64,000 nucleotides of DNA. Source: Erodium maritimum (Eukaryota > Streptophyta > Magnoliopsida > Geraniales > Geraniaceae). Position numbers and translations under genes: made by a program. The notes beneath the pieces were generated by a model. That model was not told where the DNA came from. It saw only the letters and a program-made list of their open reading frames with translations, and did no database searches. Positions 60,627 through 64,000 of this stretch are shown here, in pieces. The number at the start of each line of letters is the position of its first letter. Position 1 is the first letter of the stretch. The stretch covers positions 20,391,228 to 20,455,227 of the forward strand of contig OY997595.1 of the NCBI GenBank assembly GCA_963921825.1. The letters run 5' to 3'.

Positions 60627-62082
60627 TGAAGACCGCTTCGGTAAAAGAGTTAATTGATTTAATTTTATTCGATCAGAACGTCGAGGTTGAGTTTTGGGTT
60701 GGTCTTTGGTAGCGACGAGGTTGAATTTCTGTTTGAAGTTTAATTCAAAAAAAAATGAATGAGAACTGGATCAGGTGGACCAGACCAACCCGGGCTAGGC
60801 CCGTCCGGATCAGTCCGGCTCCCTTCGCTTGGGCCGTGGAGGCCGGCCCGTCAGAGGCCCAATGCTTCCGGCCCACCCTATTTAAAGAAGTTTTAGGGTT
60901 AAACCCTCATTCATCTTCAGCTTCTTCCCTGTACCGATTCACCTCACCTCCCTCTCTCCCAACTTCTCCGAGATGTTTTAGGGTTGCAATTTGAAATGTT
61001 TTTTTTCAAACCACGGACCGTACGTCAATTAAGTGGGTAGAATTAGGTGGTTCAAGTCGTAGTGCTCAGTGACGTGAGTCGAAAATATCCTGTGCGTAGA
61101 GTCGAAACGAAAAGAGCCTCGTTTGTTAAGTGTGTTATTTAAGCTTTACCATAATCGGTTTGAACCTTAAGTGTTGTGTGTCGTACATCTTAGTGGATCC
61201 GTGATGCCGATCGGTTGAGATCGAGGTTGGTCAACGAGTGATGCTCGAACTGGTTATTGCGTATGTGTATTGTTGAATTGATAGTTAGTAGGGTGCCGCC
61301 TTGATCGGTCGTTGTTTGATTGATGGAACGCCCGGCCTAAGTGTCGTGGACTTTGGGTGGACTTGTGTGAATTGTGATTATTGTGGAGTTGAACTTTTTT
61401 ACAAATATGGACTTGACTAGGTGGTAAGAGTGAAATTATTGAGGCAGCGGTGTAAAAGTTGAGATAAATTGTGGTATGCTAAAATTGTGATTGAGCGTTG
61501 TGTGCAGGTAATGGTTGGTTGTCCCGCATAAGCGGATGGTATAGTTAAATTACGAACGGGTCATGCCCGATTTTCTGCAGAAACTGAAGTGTATGTACCA
61601 TCACGATCCGGCTATTGGGGCCACTGTAGCTGGACGTGAATGAGGGGATATCAAGTGGTTACAACGTAGTTCTGGGATGCCGAAACCAGGTTGTAACGAC
61701 GCGATGTCAACATGAATGTTATGTTAGAAGGTGGGCGTGCTAAGAATTGTAAACCTAAGTTGTTGTTGTCTCCGGTGTGTTTGTGGTGCAATGTGTGCAT
61801 CGTGGAGTGCTTGACTGAGTGTAGTCTCGCTGTCCGAACCTTGTGAATATGCTGTTGAGTGCGAATTTGTGTATATCCGCTGCTTGTATATATGATATGT
61901 GTGACGCAATAGTATGCGAACTTCTCTGCTGTGTGCTATTGGGTGTTTACATTTTACTAAGTATCCTACTAGTACTAGTACTGTTGTGGGGAACCGTGTG
62001 TGACGCAAGTTACTCTAGGCGCGTTGTTCTTTCGAAGTGGAAAATCTGAACCTGTGCGTTATCCGTGCAGAGGTTTTACGGC
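60627..62082 (+). repeat. C 5' LTR and leader
   Basis: The LTR starts at 60627. A TATA-like box (TATTTAAA, 60879-60886) lies where the promoter should be. I see no match to the common primer sites before gag, so the LTR/leader border is unresolved. Confidence 0.6.
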
Positions 62083-63471
62083 ATGGCACGAACTTACTTT
62101 TCGCGAGGTACCAGAGGAAGACCCACTAGAGGCTGAGGGCGAGCATCGACCGCTAGGGCGGCAGAGGCGACTGGTGCCCAGAGTGTGCCCGCTGAGGGGC
62201 TCGAGAGGGCGGAGACAGCCCAGGCGGTAGCTCTAGAGGAGTTGACCCGCACTGTCCAGGGTTTGGTGGCCGTCATGGCACAGAGAGAGGCTACACCTCC
62301 GACACCGGAGACTATGCCTGCTGCCACTACAGCCGAGATCTTGAGGCTTAGCCAGGTCAACAGTCTCACTGCTCGGGCACTGCGAGACTTTCATAAGCTG
62401 GGCACACCAGTGTTTTCCGGGGAGCCAGACACCGAGGCAGCTGCGAGATGGCTGGAGCGGGTGACCCGCAACCTGGACACTTCCGGAGTACTGGATGGCA
62501 GTATGAGAGTGTCCTTTGCAGCATTTCAGCTGGAGGGGGATGCTTATCATTGGTGGCAGCGCGAGCAGGCGCGAGTGGGGAATGACTTCTCGCTGTTTGG
62601 ACAGCGTTTCCTTGAGTAGTACTTCCCACAGTCAGTATTGGATGACAGGCATCAGCAGTTTATGGAGCTGCGCCAGGAGGGCATGAGAGTCTCCGAGTAT
62701 AAGTCGAGATTCACTTCCTTGTCTCGATTTGCGCGGGAGATGGTTGCGACAGAGGTCCTTCGTTGCCGACGGTTCGAGGCAGGTCTCAGTCCCGAGATCG
62801 CGGATTGACTCGTTGCTATGAGGACCCGTGTTTATTCAAACCTGGTGGACCAGGCACTGGCCGTGGAGCGATGCCTCCGCGATACGGCTAGAATGCGGGA
62901 GGTCAGGTAGAGACCGACCAGTATCCTGAGGCCATCTGAGGCCCGTGATCTGAGGAGGCAGAGGACCTCGGGATCATTCCAGTCCTAGGCACAGTGGAGA
63001 GAGACGCGACGTGCCAGATCAGTGGCTTCAATCACACCTACTCAGAGAGAGAGAGCTTGTTATCGGTGTAGGCAGTAGGGCCACACGGTTCGAGATTGTC
63101 CGAGGGACAGACCTGAGGGGAGACAGAGTGATGGGCCACTACTGTGCCGCCAGTGCGGACGACCTGGACATTTTGCTGCTAGATGCCATGATCGAGTTGG
63201 AGAGGTGTCGGCTCAGCGACCTCAGTAGTCGTAGACTGTGCAGTCACCTCAGTACCAGCAGCGTCATGTTTAGACGCAAAGGGCTCCGTGGCAGGCAGCG
63301 AGCGCGCCAGCCCTGAGGCAGAGAGTTGCGCAACATGTGACACTTCCACCACCCCCGAGAGGCGGACCCCCGTTGCGGCAGGGTCGGGTGTATGCTGTTG
63401 TCGATTCACGGGCAGAGAGACGGGACTCCGATCGTGGGACCGTTCGTGATTTTGAGCACGCCGCGAAGTAG
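62083..63471 (+). pseudogene. C gag (ten nonsense codons, no frame shift)
   Basis: The ATG at 62083 starts MARTYFSRGTRGRPTRG. One frame of about 463 codons holds a retrotransposon gag domain (FHKLGTPVFSGEPDTEAAARW, then FQLEGDAYHWWQRE, FTSLSRFAREM and two zinc knuckles, CYRCRQ-x-GHTVRDC and CRQCGRPGHFAARC, about 63055-63180). The frame is never lost, but stops occur at 62134 (TGA), 62617, 62806 (TGA), 62908, 62986, 63076, 63226, 63232, 63271 and 63469 (TAG). Every one fits a C-to-T change of CAG or CGA. Gag packages RNA in the particle; this copy cannot make it. Confidence 0.87.
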
Positions 63472-63882
63472 AGGACATCGAGGAGAGTGGGACTAGCGAG
63501 AGTCTGGAAGTTGTTTTTGTTTTGACTTTAGAACTGTGTTTCTTTTTTAGACTTGTGTTGACTCGTGTTGGTTGTTACTTTTGGTTATTGTTGCAACTTT
63601 TGAGCTTGCGTTTCGTTAAAGTCGTTGTTTCTATTTTCTGAGTTTGCACCCCGACTTTAAACAAGTAACGTTGAGATCAGAATGGCGCAGCGAAAGCGTG
63701 GTGGACTACGTTCGTTCGTCTTGTGCGCATTACTGTTGAGTGAAGAGAGTTGTTGAGGAGAGGATCCAAGTTGCGTGTGGCAGTGTTGCTTGAAGGGTGT
63801 GACTGGGAATTCTAATCGTTTGTTCCCTGAGAGAGGGTTAAGTGGAGCGCCTTCGTTTGAATTTTCGAGGACGAAATTCCTT
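63472..63882 (+). other. C 3' untranslated region
   Basis: T-rich sequence after gag with no pol homology. It runs to the polypurine tract. Confidence 0.6.
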
Positions 63883-63898
63883 TAAGGGGGGAAGATTG
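63883..63898 (+). other. C polypurine tract
   Basis: TAAGGGGGGAAGATTG lies directly before the 3' LTR start TGAAGACC. Confidence 0.8.
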
Positions 63899-64000
63899 TG
63901 AAGACCGCTTCGGTAAAAGAGTTAATTGATTTAATTTTATTCGATCGGAACATCGAGGTTGAGTTTTGGGTCAGTCTTTGGTAGCGACGAGGTTGAATTT
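63899..64000 (+). repeat. C 3' LTR, start only
   Basis: The first 102 bp of the LTR, matching 60627-60728 with four differences, all transitions. Cut by the window end. Confidence 0.85.

Larger units (their letters stand above)
60627..64000 (+). mobile_element. Gag-only gypsy-type element C (runs off the window)
   Basis: A repeat of 102 bp or more beginning TGAAGACCGCTTCGG occurs at 60627 and 63899 (four transitions in 102 bp), with a polypurine tract before the second copy. Between them lie LTR and leader sequence and a gag gene but no protease active site, integrase or reverse transcriptase. The element is non-autonomous. The exact 5' LTR end and primer site could not be found. It is inserted in a G-type LTR. 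Confidence 0.78.

Noticed and set aside
61724-62049. Overlapping hydrophobic and Thr/Ser-rich frames on opposite strands
   Set aside because: They lie in the LTR/leader of element C, overlap each other and have no domain support.
61500-62082. Primer binding site of element C
   Set aside because: No match to the common initiator tRNA-Met complement or another confident tRNA 3' end was seen before gag.
62083-63471. Endogenous pararetrovirus gag/coat region
   Set aside because: It lies between two LTR starts with a polypurine tract, which fits a gypsy LTR element; no movement-protein motif is present.

Overview
The window looks like heterochromatic or gene-poor nuclear DNA of a flowering plant, probably a dicot. 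Nearly all of it is LTR retrotransposon and LINE sequence, with plant-type primer binding sites, Ty1/copia and Ty3/gypsy-type LTRs and RRM-type LINE ORF1 fragments. The only host-gene signal is a pair of SAUR (auxin-inducible) genes. I cannot name the species. Protein assignments rest on recognised motifs, not on database searches.

Layout. (1) 1-9055: a Q/P-rich gag-like reading frame on the minus strand, split by a complete copia element, A1 (525-8971, TSD AGCAG). (2) 9056-13527: two RRM-type LINE ORF1 remnants; a plus-strand one (10503-12610) sits inside an older minus-strand one. (3) 13528-30994: an older copia element of another lineage, B, with about 443-bp LTRs. It was hit twice by family A: A2 (14618-24746, TSD TGTGG) in gag and A3 (27860-30218, TSD CTTTC) in RNase H. 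(4) 30995-33454: an island of non-repetitive DNA with a SAUR pseudogene and an apparently intact SAUR gene. (5) 33455-57701: two family A elements, A4 (minus) and A5 (plus), fused head to head through their leaders to form an inverted repeat with arms of about 6 kb. The 3' LTR of A5 is split by a solo gypsy-type LTR, G1 (45920-57438, TSD GTTTC), and G1 is split by a complete A element, A6 (48332-56791, TSD GACCG). (6) 57702-64000: a truncated G-type LTR, a third RRM-type LINE fragment, the start of another G-type LTR, and inside that a gag-only gypsy element, C, that runs off the window.

The most interesting thing is family A. Every copy that can be read carries the same disabling changes: an in-frame gap where the reverse transcriptase catalytic YVDD box should be, integrase catalytic substitutions, loss of the protease Asp-Thr-Gly glycine, and a gag lacking its central part. 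At least four copies nevertheless have perfect 5-bp target-site duplications, and A6 has two LTRs that look identical. This suggests a non-autonomous lineage moved in trans by an unseen partner. Other points are a gene-conversion tract in A1 that matches A2, replacement of the polypurine tract in A2 and A5, a 1.77-kb tandem duplication inside A2, and a gag frame in element C killed by ten stops that all look like C-to-T changes at CAG or CGA codons.

No working pathway or operon is present. Functional relations are limited to cis-acting retroelement parts (LTR, primer binding site, polypurine tract) and the SAUR promoter motifs.
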